Shown here piece by piece: positions 8,686 through 20,847 of a stretch of 64,000 bases of DNA (position 1 is its first letter; every line of letters starts with the position of its first letter). The DNA comes from Prostheceraeus crozeri (taxonomy: Eukaryota > Platyhelminthes > Polycladida > Euryleptidae), in NCBI GenBank assembly GCA_907163375.1, contig CAJQUW010000879.1, positions 1-64,000 of the forward strand, given 5' to 3'. The notes below the pieces were generated by a model that worked only from the letters and a program-made list of their open reading frames with translations, had not been told where the DNA came from and searched no databases. The translations under genes were made by a program, and so were the position numbers.

Positions 8686-8889
8686 TGCTCGGAAGAAAAC
8701 TTAAAATGGCTCTATCTCCGAAAGTATTCATCGTAGCGACATGCGGTTTGTTGCAAACGATTCGTCTCATCATTCTCTATCATATGACACCTGAACCATT
8801 CTCATATGATCACGGAAAGTTGGTCCGTCAGCACATGTCCATGTAACATGCCACAAGTGAAAAAATTCCTAAGTGTGAGAGCTCCAGTG

Positions 8890-9062
8890 TGGTGAAAATT
8901 TTGAAAATTTAAAACTTCCGAATTTCGACCTGGGACCTTTACCAAAACATTTTTCATCAAATTTCACTGACTCCCCCCTCCCCCCCTCGTTCAGAGAAAT
9001 TTGATGAAAAATGTTTTGGTGAAGGTCCCAGGTCGAAATTCCACACTTTGGAAAATTTTCAA
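8890..9062. repeat. Subterminal palindrome
   Basis: The arm ending TTTTTCATCAAATTTC (to about 8,966) is repeated in reverse complement from GAAATTTGATGAAAAATG (8,996) onward, about 70 bp per arm. The short C-rich centre reads CTCCCCCCTCCCCCCC. Could fold into a large hairpin or cruciform. Confidence 0.8.
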
Positions 9063-9585
9063 AATTTTACCCATACAAAGCCACTCTGACACTTAGGATT
9101 TTTTCAGGTGAGCGAGCTCCGACCTAAAATCTTGTAACCGCTCTAACTTTTGAATGAAGACAGATATGAACAAGCCGTTTCTTTCACTGAATTTGTCTCA
9201 CTCTTAGCTTTCAAACGAGCTATTGCACGACAAAATCCGTCCACTAGAAGCCAAGATCGAAGCTAGCTGTCCAGAGGGGGGGGAGGTCAGTGAAATTTGA
9301 TGAAAAATGTTTTGGTGAAGGTCCCAGGTCGAAATTCCACACTTTGGAAAATTTTCAAAATTTTACCCATACAAAGCCACTCTGACACTTAGGATTTTTT
9401 CAGGTGAGCGAGCTCCGACCTAAAATCTTGTAACCGCTCTAACTTTTGAATGAAGACAGATAGGAACAAGCCGATTCTTTCACTGAATTTGTCTCACTCT
9501 TAGCTTTCAAACGAGCTATTGCACGACAAAATTCGTCCACTGGAAGCCAAAATCGAAGCAAGCTGTCCAGAGGGGGGGGGACGTC
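8996..9585. repeat. Subterminal tandem repeat, 296-bp period x2
   Basis: Unit starting GAAATTTGATGAAAAATG at 8,996 restarts at 9,292, with few differences. Each unit ends with CTGTCCAGAGGGGGGG. The middle (GTCTCA.TCTTAGCTTTCAAA) is shared with 44,440-44,460 of copy 2. Confidence 0.85.
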
Positions 9586-10125
9586 AGCCGAAAATTTTTT
9601 CTCTCCGATTGACTTGAAACTCACCATAGCGATGCAGAATTTCACGCTGAATCCGAATCTGACCTCCGTTTTCTCATCCGATGCTTCGTTTTGACGCTAC
9701 ACACCAAAACGTCCCAAATTCTAACTCTGTCGTTTTTCGAAAAATGTTGAAAATTTTTTCTCACCGATTGCCTTGAAACTCACCATACCGATGCAGAATT
9801 TCACGCTGAATACGAATCCGACCTCCGTTTTCTCATCCGACCACTCCTTCCACTCGAAACAACCCATTTTACAACCCAACATTCAGCAGATTGCACGAAA
9901 AACATCACACACTATAGCCTCAAGACTAATCCTGGCGGTCGCCCAAGTCCACCACGACACTCCATCGTTCCAGAGGGGGGGGACGTCAGCGAACAGTTTG
10001 TGAACCCACCTGGTCGGCACACCACGACAGACTACAACCTCGGCCGTTCCAGAGGGGGGGGACTCAGACCCGAAGCACCACGGCGGCCGACCACGACACT
10101 CTGCCGTTCAAGAGGGGGGGGGACG
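9271..10125. repeat. Five G-run motifs near the end of copy 1
   Basis: CCAGAGGGGGGG(A)CGTCAGC-like motifs lie near 9,271, 9,570, 9,971, 10,053 and 10,111. Spacing is irregular and the context varies. Copy 2 carries one such motif (CCAGAGGGGGTGCGTCAGC) and an 11-base G run in each terminal repeat. Confidence 0.7.
9590..9842. repeat. Subterminal tandem repeat, ~157-bp period
   Basis: AATTTTTTCTC.CCGATTG through CTCCGTTTTCTCATCCGA occurs at about 9,590-9,682 and again at 9,747-9,842. Related sequence is in copy 2 near 44,280-44,360. Confidence 0.75.
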
Positions 10126-10184
10126 TCAGCGATGGCGGCCATCTTGCGCTATCTGGTGTTCGCCGTTTTCTTACTACTTAGCAT

Positions 10185-10400
10185 CTAAGTCTGAAGCTGC
10201 TCCTCTATTCCAAATGTCACCTGCAAGCACTAAGATTGACAGGGAGTCTATGGAGCGCCGCATCATAGCTTTGCTGAAGCCAACCCTCAATGACTATTGA
10301 TTTTGAATTTCAGTTTGATATCTTATTCTTATTTGTGTATATTGATGATTTTGAATATAATAAATTCATTCCCTTGACAAGCTTCCCAAGTTAGGGAGCG
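10185..10400 (+). pseudogene. Possible C-terminal end of a Penelope-like ORF cut by copy 1
   Basis: Right next to the end of Polinton copy 1 a plus-strand frame of about 38 codons closes with MERRIIALLKPTLNDY and a stop, followed by ATAATAAATT as a poly(A) signal. The RxxIxxxKPxLN pattern resembles the end of GIY-YIG domains of Penelope-like retroelements. The downstream text (CTTCCCAAGTTAGGGAG then CGAAACCGGTT) resembles their stem-plus-CGAAAC tails. Reading: the Polinton inserted into an old retroelement. The match is short, so another host or repeat ORF is possible. Confidence 0.35.
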
Positions 10401-13400
10401 AAACCGGTTGGGAATATGAGAGATTTTTGAGTTTTCTTTGGGTCGATTTTGGTATTAGTTAACCATTTTAATTGCCTTTTTTACTTATATATATATATAA
10501 GTTCGTGTTCATCCGATACGAAAGCGATTGGCTTTCCCATTGCATATAGAATCATTTATATTGAAGACTCAGGTTGACCGATCACGTGGATGTTGTCCCA
10601 ATCCAAAATTGGAAGTCAACAATGACGAAGAATGGACAAATGAGATCACGTATCTATTTCTTGTCATTTCTAAAAGCATTGAATAGCCGAGTCACCTACT
10701 TTTGCCCCTTCACCGGGAGCCGTTGACTCGGAGCAAGATATCAACCCAGTTCCGTGACGAAGACTAACACTTCAGAACCTACGGAGCTTCGCATAATGTT
10801 AAGAAATTTCAATATTCCTGAATCAAGCATGCGGATAATGCGAGGAAATGATACGCAACTCATCAATGACTGAAGACTGGTGACTGCAAGCCCGAACAGA
10901 AAGTGATACAAAAACTAAAATAAGGTGCTATATGATCGAGAGGAACATTGAAATTTTTCTTTCAATTAATTCTTGTGCGGAAATGTATAAGACACTTGGT
11001 ACTTTATTCTTCCCCACCCCCCATTTTCCAACGTTTCCAAATTCATCAAATTTCATCAAACTTAGTCACATTGGATTTAGAATAGACTTCATCTGTCACT
11101 GAGTGACAGTGCAACACGACTGAGAAGTCTTACTTAAATCCTGAGATGAAGGATTGGTCCCTTGGATACTCAGTTAGAATACAAGGTACAGCTGTAGTCA
11201 TGAGCTTCGTGGCATTGTTGACAACGGACTACAGACAGATGACGAGCAGTTGTCTAATTCGGAGGCTGTAAAATGCTCTACAAGTCAGATAAGAGGAATT
11301 TTACACACTCAACGAACGCTTTTGCGTAGGGAGACTGTCCGTAGGAGAAAGAGAAGATCGTTAACGATGCAACACTTCCGGGTGTCAACAACAGAAATGT
11401 GGGGGGGGGCGGAAAGAATAGAAGTACCAGACACTTCACCCCAAATTCACCCTGCTAAATGAAACTAACTTAAGGTATAATGCGAAGTATCTATCACTTG
11501 TGTGTGAAGTCCATCAACTAAGCGTCAAACAAATGGCATCAGTCAAAGGATTTTTAATGTTCCACGTCACGTTTTTGTAGTGTAATTATCTTCCTGTTGA
11601 ATATTTCATCAAAAAAGTAGTTTAATATACCTACGTTTTTAAAAAATATTTATGGAGCGAATTTGGTGGACGTCCCCCAAGTTATATCCGTACGGTATTA
11701 ACTTGACGCATTTTTACGAATGTCAGATGTCAAACCAATCATGGATAATGTGTTGCAGTCTTCCACATATGGCAACAAATTTAAATGAAAATGAATATAT
11801 TTCTGCGTTACGTTCTTAAGGATCCGGGCGTCCCACTATTTTCAAAATCTTGGTGACACATATTCGCATTTTTTGGGCATTTCGAGTCACGACTACATCA
11901 CCATAATGCACACCTTCCAGTTTGATGCATGCAGTTTGCTTAATTAACTCATGAATGAAACATTGCAAAGAAAAGTATCTCAAAACTGTCACAAAGTCTG
12001 CTCACACAAGATGTCCCTCAAGTTAGGCCAGCGTATTAGTAGATTTCATCATTAAGCCTTCATTGCGTGGAATTTCTCCGAGGACAAAAAATAACACAAA
12101 TCTGCTATCTTATCTGGATTTGCTGATTTGATGACAGAAAGTCAATTGTAGTTGACGGTTTTTGACGGGAGGTGCTTTATCATAGGTTGAAGGAAAGAAA
12201 TAAAATGCACTCCCTGTGATTTATCCGTAAAATTTTATTGTTAAAAATATATACAGGAGACTATTTCTATTATTCTTATTACGTTCATGACTTGAGCTCC
12301 GTGCAACAAATGGAAATACATAAATAAACCTATGTACAAAGTCTAAGAATCACTGTTCAACTCAAGAGACAAAAGAATGACCAAAAGAATGAAAGAAAAC
12401 ACTTCAAAGAGTCATGCGCGCCAGGAGAGCTCTGGTAACTGATCCTGCCGGCGTCACGCCCAGGAAGTCAAGTATGTCATGGCGAATCAATTAGTACCGT
12501 TCGTTTCTACACATTGACAGCGATCTGGAAATCCGACAGAGACAGACAGGAGACAGACGTTTCGCGACAGGCAGACAGTGACAGACAGTTCCAGCCTCAG
12601 CGCCCGGTAAAAATCGTGCAGACCTATGAAAGTCAAGTGTTGCATCTTTTTGAAAATTATTGGATTATGATGCATTCGTGCACAAAATTAATTTAATCCC
12701 CTGACTGCACAACTTTCAAATATTTGGCAAGATTAGACAACAGATATATATTCTTTTTTATGCATACAGATATATATTCTATCTTCGGTCATTTCGAAGT
12801 TAAAACAAATTAAACTTTACACAAAAATAAGAAATTTGTTGGATCAAATCATAGTGCGATGAAATCAGAATCACTCACATTACGAATGTTGTGCAAACGA
12901 TGCAATGTACAAGCATACAGATGAGAGCAAGGACCGTTATATTTCAAATAAAATATAAGGATTAGAAGAGAATCGATGCCAAAGACCTTCTCATTCATAA
13001 ATTATATAGCACTTTTGATCCCTTCAAGTCAAAGCAAGCATCAAGAATATTGTTCCTCAAATTCACTGAAATATGATTTTCAAAGATTCAGCTTCTTAGG
13101 GAGAAATCTATCAAGTTATTTCTCAGATGCGGATTAATTTTCATCTATTAACTCTGTAGAAAACTCTGAGATACACCTTGTTTATGAACAGGGAGAAAAT
13201 CAAGTGCATATGCTATAAAAATTATATTGTTAATAGAATAATTAAATTATTAGTTTATCCTCCGTAGAAACTGGGAATTGACAGGGGTATCTGACACTTT
13301 ATCCGATAGCAGGAGTCATTAGAAGACCAAGTTCTTTTATGCAGCTCCGCATTTAACACGCAGCCATATCGCGGTAAATTTGAGATGCATATTAAACATT

Positions 13401-13773
13401 TAAGTAAATTTCCTCGTTGAATAGCAAACAAACAGTTCACTAATTAAATTTCACTTTTTACTCACTATATACTAAAATTTTGTCAAAGTTCGTGTATTAG
13501 TTGTAATTGATTAATTCTGATTTTTGATTATGCATTGTAAATATTATCGTTGAAACTGTAATTGCATTCTTAGTTGAATAATGGGAACATGCCTGAATAG
13601 CACCATTTCATCCAATATTGTTGGGCATTATCAGCAGGCCAAGTTTACATCCTTCAACATCAGCGCAGCTCCCTCTTTAACATGCAGCCATGACCTGAGA
13701 TACGAATTAGTAAATTTATATTGAAGAATAGAATCGACGAGAATCGGGAATAGATATGTAATACATGTACATG
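10400..13773. other. AT-rich intergenic DNA
   Basis: No gene supported. Holds a short (AT)n tract (10,486-10,499) and a degenerate CAGA-type stretch (12,535-12,595). A 27-codon frame on the minus strand at about 12,400-12,490 is followed by AATAAAA, but no splice acceptor can be found for it. Confidence 0.5.
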
Positions 13774-13964
13774 TATGTTGTGTCTGCTGATTTACTTACC
13801 AGTGATTAAAAAAATCGATTTGTGAAATATAATTTTCAAAAATTAGACGCATTATCGCTATTAAATATACATTAAGTCATGCTAATTGTCACTTTTTTGA
13901 TATTGTCACAGCAATTAGTGTTATTAAATGCTGTAAAAAGTGCGTTGAGGAACAGAATGGATTT
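13774..13964 (+). repeat. 191-bp duplication, copy 1
   Basis: TATGTTGTGTCTGCTGATTT through AACAGAATGGATTT recurs at 18,050-18,240 in the same orientation, same length, with one difference seen. No terminal repeats, tail or target duplication. Confidence 0.9.
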
Positions 13965-16560
13965 GATTTTAAGTTCATCGTGATTATGTAATGGACATGA
14001 AAGTGATGAAAATGGGATGGTGTTACTTGCTCATGACGGATATTAAGAAGATCAGTGCACGATAAATGCAGCGAGTTCATCAGAGAGATCACTAAGAGTT
14101 CTGCGATCATTAATCACAGATAAAATCGTCAGCCAGAAAAGTGCAATTAAGAATTTCTTTTAGCCACAAGCTGACTAAATTGGACAATAATTATCTCATG
14201 AACATTTCATATTTAGCTTTACTGTGCGACTCTTTGTATTTCACTGGGACGTAGCCGGGGTTCTCTAATCGGTCTTATCTCTATTTTTAAAAAAGACACG
14301 AGAATAGGACAGCCAAGTAATTGAGAGGCTAATCTGTCCTCATAATCCCTGACCTCATTTAGAAAGAGAAAATATCGGCTGATTTAACATGTGTATTGAT
14401 GTCCATATGATAGTTATTGGACAGATGCTAAGTTAAAAAGACGGCTACTGCCCATTAACAGGAAAACTCAGCGGAAATCCATATACTGGGAATCTTCTTT
14501 CGCGAAATACAGAAGAAGCATAAATTCTAAGAGGCATCAATATGATATATTTATTGATTTTTAAAATCCATAGCAAATATTTTTCAAATTAATTCATGAA
14601 ATAAGTGACTGGAAAGAAAAACATTCAATATACTCGATATCGTTAGAGACACTTTCACAGAGAGCTTTAGGACATATTCGTAGACGACAAACACGAAAAG
14701 AAAATTTGCCTTGATGTGAATTGTTTATCAAGATAAGTAAGAAATTTATTTAGTAGGTACCAAACGTCCTATAATTAATTGAAAGTGCACAGAACGTACT
14801 ATAATTTTTATAATAAATTTTCTTCATTCATGTCAATAAAAACAAAATGGCGCCGATAATCAAGTGCATATCAAGGATATGGTCAACATATTGCTGGATA
14901 CGAAAACTGCATGCAAATTGATGCCAAATTCACATAAAAATTTGTGCGAAATTTTTGCATAAATATTTGTATTTACAGAGATTTCGAATGTTTTTTAACC
15001 GATGACTGACTTCCATCGTGTATGTTCGAACAAGTCTGGCATACAGCGTTGCTAGAAGCTTCCTCTGTGATCGGCTGATTTAGAAAGACATGCCAAAAAT
15101 GACATTGGCATCCATCTTTCAGATGTGTTTGGTAGCTAGTTATCGGCGGTTTATAGTGAAGCGCATAGGGAATATAGAGTTTGAATTCATCGAAGATATC
15201 CAATGGAAATGGGAGAGTGCTTGATGCAAATCACGTTCTATTTACACAATATTTCCAGAAAGTCCTAAATTGCTATTTCTATCAAATTGGTGATGAATCT
15301 GAGCATTCCCAACCTTATACAAGTGGCATTGTTTGGCTCTCACTTGTCGGGGTGCATACCGGTATATCTGACTATCTCTTGCCGTTAAGTGAACATATTT
15401 TGATGCCTGTTGTTAACAGTTAACATGCCGGTTGTGATGTCTATGGCCACTGTAATTTCATATGATTGTCTGTCCGTATCAATTTGATTTGACTATGACA
15501 TCACTTAACTGCAAATATTTCCAGGAATATTTTCTAATGCTTACTGTACACACTTAACACTTAACATGCTAACAGCGGGTTGCTTTTGTTTTTGGTGATA
15601 TTACTGATCTCAATACCTTAGGATCTTTTATTACATCTTTATTACAACCTGCGAATTTTATAAAAGACTTTTTATGAACATTATTTAGACTATATTATGC
15701 GGTGTCGATGCGATGTGATCGTTCACCGGTATCACATGTTCATTAATATGCGGCATAGTAGATACCCATGCAACAGCAAAATAAAATTCCATGTATCTCT
15801 CCTAGTCCTTTCCTTCACTTGTATAGAATACACATGTAGATATCTATATTTCCTTGTAATTTTCGTACTCATTTGCCTGAATGTGGCGATAGGAGATAAG
15901 CTGCTGAACTTCAAAAGCAAACGTGAATTGTTGATAAAAATCCTCTCCATGGGTAACTTTAACTTTTACGATTGATGAAGTTCTCGTGATTCTCGTGAGC
16001 GCAGATTCACTGCTTCAAGATCAGAAAACACAGTCAGAAACTGCTTACACACCTTTATGCATTCATTTTAGCTCATTTCAAAATAATTTGTTTACATGAA
16101 GGAGAGATGATCAGACTTTAAGGCAGACATTTGAATACTGCAGATGTTTAAATTTTGTTTCACTTGCAATAAATTTAACTACATGTAGAAAATGTTATCC
16201 AAAATAGAACGAAGATTGCAATCAAAATGAATGACTGAATAATTAAAAGCAATTAAACAAATGGTTAATCTGAATAATTTGAAAATACAGTGACCGGCGT
16301 GTCTGGATGAAAATGATCAACCCATAAAATGTACCCATTTTATACTACAAAATTGAAGATAATTTCATTTCCATTGTAGCGACTATGAATTCATCAAGGA
16401 ACAGCACTCGATTTCTTGAGTGCCTGATCATTTGATACATCCTCTACTAAAAACTGGCAAAAAGTAAAAGTAAAAGTATAAATTTCGTTTGTCTCACAGC
16501 TTCAGTAGTATTCAATGGAAGAGTACTTTTCAGGAAGCACGATGAGAAATAAATACAAGT
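13965..16560. other. AT-rich intergenic DNA
   Basis: Only short frames without recognisable domains; nothing supported. Confidence 0.5.
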
Positions 16561-16564
16561 AAAT

Positions 16565-16775
16565 AATAAAATACGTGGACCTAGCATATTAGGCGGAAGG
16601 CCTCTCCTCCATGTGTCCGAATTTTTATGCTTCCCATTCTTTCTCAGCAAGCGCTAAGTAGGAATGCAGAATATACCTATTTTAAGTCATAGGTCTGACT
16701 CGATCAAGGTTTGAACACAGGTCCCCCGGACGCAGTACGAACACTCTACCATAGGGCCACAACGGCGATCATATA
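16565..16775 (-). repeat. tRNA-derived SINE, copy 1
   Basis: Read on the minus strand: a tRNA-like head, GTTGTGGCCCTATGGTAGAG (A-box-like) with GTGTTCAAACC (B-box-like), then a body with ATTCTGCATTC and CGGACACATGGAGGAGAGG. The same order occurs at 28,105-28,310. Transcribed by RNA polymerase III in live families; this copy is old, with many differences from the other. Confidence 0.75.
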
Positions 16776-18049
16776 AAGTTTAGCTACCAATTGCACAAGT
16801 GCAGAAAATTATTTGATGTTTATGAGAAATCCATGTGCAATGCTAAAGTTGGAGTACAAAATACTTAACTTTAAAGAAAGTGTACATGATAGGACATTTA
16901 TTTCGCTGTTGGCGAAAGAATGATAGAATTAACCTTGACTCCTGAAGAAGTTCATGCTATTCAAAATAGCGGATGAGTTCCGTATTGTCTCTCATATGAT
17001 CGCACACGGGTGGGAGTATTTCTTGGACAAAATGCATTTTCAATCAACTTCTCTTAATAAATCAGGAGGGCAAGCAATAATGTCAAGTGGGAGCAAACGT
17101 AGAAAAATAATAGTTTTGAATCAACTGAGAATGATTGGAAGCTATAGACAATTGACATTTAATATCAAGTAATAGCTTTCACTTGAATAGATTGACATGC
17201 AGTTATACATGCATTCAACGTCATTTGAAATAAGTGCATCAAAAATTCGGTCTTATTAATATCATCAGTCTTCAATAACAACTTGTCACGCAAAAGTGGT
17301 CACATTGGTGATACAAAAGAAATGTCAGGAACATGAACCTTTTCTTCGTAAGTGGGTGGCATGCGTTCATCCCACGAAGCAACAAAACAAACCCATCGAG
17401 TCGGTCAGAATGCTAAGAACAAAAAGGGGAAGTATCGTCTGTGCAATTAGTGATTTCAGTGTTTTGACAATGTGAGTGAGTATGATTTATCAACCTCCAC
17501 AGTAGAAGGTGTTGGATCTAGGACCTAGAGAAATGCATGTATTCGAAGACACATAAGGAGACTCGGTTTGGATTAATGATGGCTGTGACTTTTATCTGTC
17601 AGCTTATCTATTTATGTATTTGAGTAGGAGTAATGCATATTATCTATCTTTCAAAATCTCACATGCACATTCATATCTCGTTATGCGCACTTTATCTTTT
17701 ATATTCTCAAATACACCTTGCAGATTAAATTATATTATAGTATTTTAATGCTGGTTCTATTCCACGTCGGGGTATATAAAATATAGCAATAAATTCCATT
17801 CTTTACTAACCAGTGATTTTGAATACAAATATTATCATATTTATAGATCGATTTATGATGATATATATTATGCAAACGATTTGTCTGACGTGAAGGATAG
17901 CATAGATGTTTGATCGTGTTGTATCTTTCTGCTATTTATCACAATTAATGTGCATTGTACACAGAAATCCAGATAGCAAAAATACTAGAGATCGGAAAGT
18001 TTGGGAAATACGGTGCCTTTATTCGAGAACTTTACGACTATAGTCTGTC
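16776..18049. other. AT-rich intergenic DNA
   Basis: No gene or repeat family that I can identify. Confidence 0.5.
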
Positions 18050-18240
18050 TATGTTGTGTCTGCTGATTTACTTACCAGTGATTAAAAAAGTCGATTTGTG
18101 AAATATAATTTTCAAAAATTAGACGCATTATCGCTATTAAATATACATTAAGTCATGCTAATTGTCACTTTTTTGATATTGTCACAGCAATTAGTGTTAT
18201 TAAATGCTGTAAAAAGTGCGTTGAGGAACAGAATGGATTT
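18050..18240 (+). repeat. 191-bp duplication, copy 2
   Basis: Near-identical to 13,774-13,964; the flanks are unrelated. Confidence 0.9.
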
Positions 18241-19685
18241 ATAGTAGAAGAAGAAAAAAGTAGTGCTGTAGTTTCCATTGAAAATATTCCCCGATTTCAA
18301 TGTAGCTCTACCTCAAAAATCAACATGAAGAATCCTATTATCACTGCTGATTTCTTTTTAAGAGGTGAATTGTTTAACTAAAGTTCGATTTGTAATCTTG
18401 TCCGGCTCAAGGTCACGGCGTCTAATAACATTTGCATACAGAAAGGGAAATATCCTCCGATCATTTATCTCGGCTTGACGGGTTTCAAACAATGTTCTCT
18501 CCTTCTAATCAACTCAATTTGTAGATCTATTTGCCCAAATTAAACCTGAAATCTTTGTATGCTTGTGCGGTTATGGCTTCTATTTTTGATTCGCTTGTTC
18601 ATCCTCGCTTTTCCTTGTATATCTAAAGATTCTGTCAGATTTGGCCATAGATTCAATTCTTTTATCTAATAGATCTATTGGGTTTCCCGAAGTTGTTTCG
18701 TTAATTCACTTCGAATGTGAGACAATTCAGTCGAAGTTCTGAGTTATTACTGACGTATCACGTAGCTTGATTAATGGCATTTGTCCACAGGATGGAAAAA
18801 GTTAGTGAATTTCTTTAACAGTTTGACTTCAAGATGAAATGAAGAACATGACATGAATATTATCATCTGTAATTAGAAAATGAAGTCAGCAGTGAAGTTG
18901 TTCCTGCGCATGAGTGTGTCACTATAACAATTGCAAGGATGAACGGAGATATCTACTCATGTACAAACTGAAAACAATTTTCACTTAGAAGAGAAAAAAT
19001 TGAATAACATTCTATGAGTCATTACACAATTTTCCAAATATGCGAAGAGTAGATTCTAAGTAGCGCCAATGTCCGCTGAGATACAATTTAGAGAAAAATT
19101 AAATTTATTCAGTTCCTGAAATAGATCACAAACCAGTGAAAGTCAAAATGTTTATTGCCGAATTGCTGCTGACATGTAAAAACAAAATGATAAATAAAAT
19201 ATGAAATTAAGTCTGACTTAGCTGATGACAGGGAAGATATTCGGGATGAAATTATCAATGAGATTATACTTTAGCATGTTACTGATGGATTATTACGAGT
19301 AGAAAGAATGAGAGATACACAGCTCTCAATCACGATCAAATTCAGACATTTTAATAATCAATCACATTCATCATCATGCAAGGATGATGCATTTTATCAT
19401 TTAACGACCAGATTAGATATTTCAAGATCTTTCCTAATTAATAATTATCAACCACTTCATTAATCATACATACCCGTATTTATTGATGATCAATCATGGG
19501 TTTTCAGTCGAAAGTTCCTTCCTATTGTCTGAAGATTTTGAGAAACATTAAACACATGACGTAGTGCTTGAGGAGAACGGTGGCTGCTCACAGAACAACC
19601 CAACAGAAACCATAGACCTGTTATTTCAAGGATCCAAGCATTCTGCCTTGGCTAAAACAAGATGGTTAGTCGACTGCTGATGGTT
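18241..19685. other. AT-rich intergenic DNA
   Basis: Nothing supported beyond short frames. Confidence 0.45.
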
Positions 19686-19689
19686 AGAG

Positions 19690-20040
19690 TCGTCTTCTTT
19701 TTTCCATACAGTGGTAATTCCTGTCTGGCGCGTCCACGTCGCGGGAGTCGGTGCTGTGGCTAGCGCTGCAGTAGCTAAGTTCAGACAGGGACCCAGCGTT
19801 GCGTGGTATATCGCATCACCCTGGTCAGGGTGAACAACAAGAACATCGGAAGGAACTTTTTCAGCCGTTTACTTCACGCTGACTTTACCATTTGACATTT
19901 CCATATTTAGTCTACTACTCCTTTAATCTGACTGACTTGCTAAGTAACTTACATAATTGTTTTTCTTCATCAGCTGTAATTCGTCATGTGTTTGTCATAT
20001 CGGAATAAAGCTTTTTATTATTATTATATTATCATTATTC
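19690..20040 (+). repeat. Possible 3' end of a non-LTR retrotransposon
   Basis: A locally GC-richer stretch (CCTGTCTGGCGCGTCC, GCATCACCCTGGTCAGGGTG) followed by AATAAAG and a TTATTATTATT tail. A TTA-rich tail also ends the LINE at 28,337. No coding part seen. Confidence 0.35.
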
Positions 20041-20847
20041 AGTGTGGCTCCTAATGAACACCACGCCTGGAATTGGAGTCGTTTCAAAGACTAATTGTCC
20101 GAGTTGTGATTTTCTGAAAGCTATGATTTATTGGGATATTTTCATAGACCAGTAGTAGTAATCGATTGATTGATCGATTAATCGCCAGAAACCTCTCCAT
20201 GATCCTTTACGTGAGCATAGTGAAGTATTTTCCAAACACATTCACGAACAACGCAAACTTATTCGCTATAGGCGTAGTGTCACCCAATTCATTCATGCAA
20301 GTTATTGCAATCATATTTAATTATTCAGTAAGTAAAACCGCTAAAACCAGTGCTATGTGCAATCAAATTCGTATATTTCATGATGCGTCATTGCAATCAA
20401 ATTCACGGAATTTTCACACTTTATTCAAGCACTCGTTTATTTAACATCATATGCATCACGTGTCGAAAAAAATGACTTTTGTCACAAGCAATGATTAATA
20501 GCTTGCCGCTATTTTATTTCATCCGATCGGTATGTCTTTGATTTGTCTTCTTTCTAGTTTTTATGAGCACTAGGCTGTATGATCTATGAGTCGTAGGCTA
20601 TATTTACTAGATGTGCATATCTTCAGATGTTCATATTATAGATTCCACAAGTATTTGTAAATAATAATTCAGATTTTATGTGTATACCAGTCTGCATCCA
20701 AGATTTTTCTTCATGCCCATGGTGCCTATTGAAATGTGATAGAAGTGTCGAAATGTTATGTTAAATTTCGTCGGATTTTTATTTATTTTCATGTTCCTGA
20801 AATTTTCACAATTTATGCATTAAAAAATGATTCCCCTTTACTCAGTT

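Larger units (their letters stand above)
1..10178 (-). mobile_element. Polinton/Maverick copy 1 (partial; left end outside window)
   Basis: Seen: a protein-primed family B DNA polymerase gene, a zinc-finger/coiled-coil gene and small genes, mostly on the minus strand, then about 1.3 kb of subterminal repeats. The right edge is placed at 10,178 because the sequence there ends TTACTACT, as the complete copy 2 does at 45,023, and a CCAGAGGGGG...GTCAGC motif precedes it at a similar distance. The block around 9,160-9,230 is clearly homologous to 44,395-44,470 of copy 2. Gene order is copy 2's left arm inverted. Known: Polintons have AG...CT ends and 6-bp target duplications; here TAGCAT (10,179-10,184) would be the right-hand target copy, but its partner lies outside. 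State: a fossil that looks fairly young, with a long open polymerase frame and about one visible break in the main gene. The left part, where other genes could sit, is not visible. Confidence 0.85.

Noticed and set aside
9773-10188. Frames over the G-run repeats
   Set aside because: Produced by repeated G-rich terminal DNA; low-complexity translation.
12400-12500. Possible host terminal exon on the minus strand, followed by AATAAAA
   Set aside because: Only 27 codons, an in-frame stop directly upstream and no acceptor site; likely chance.
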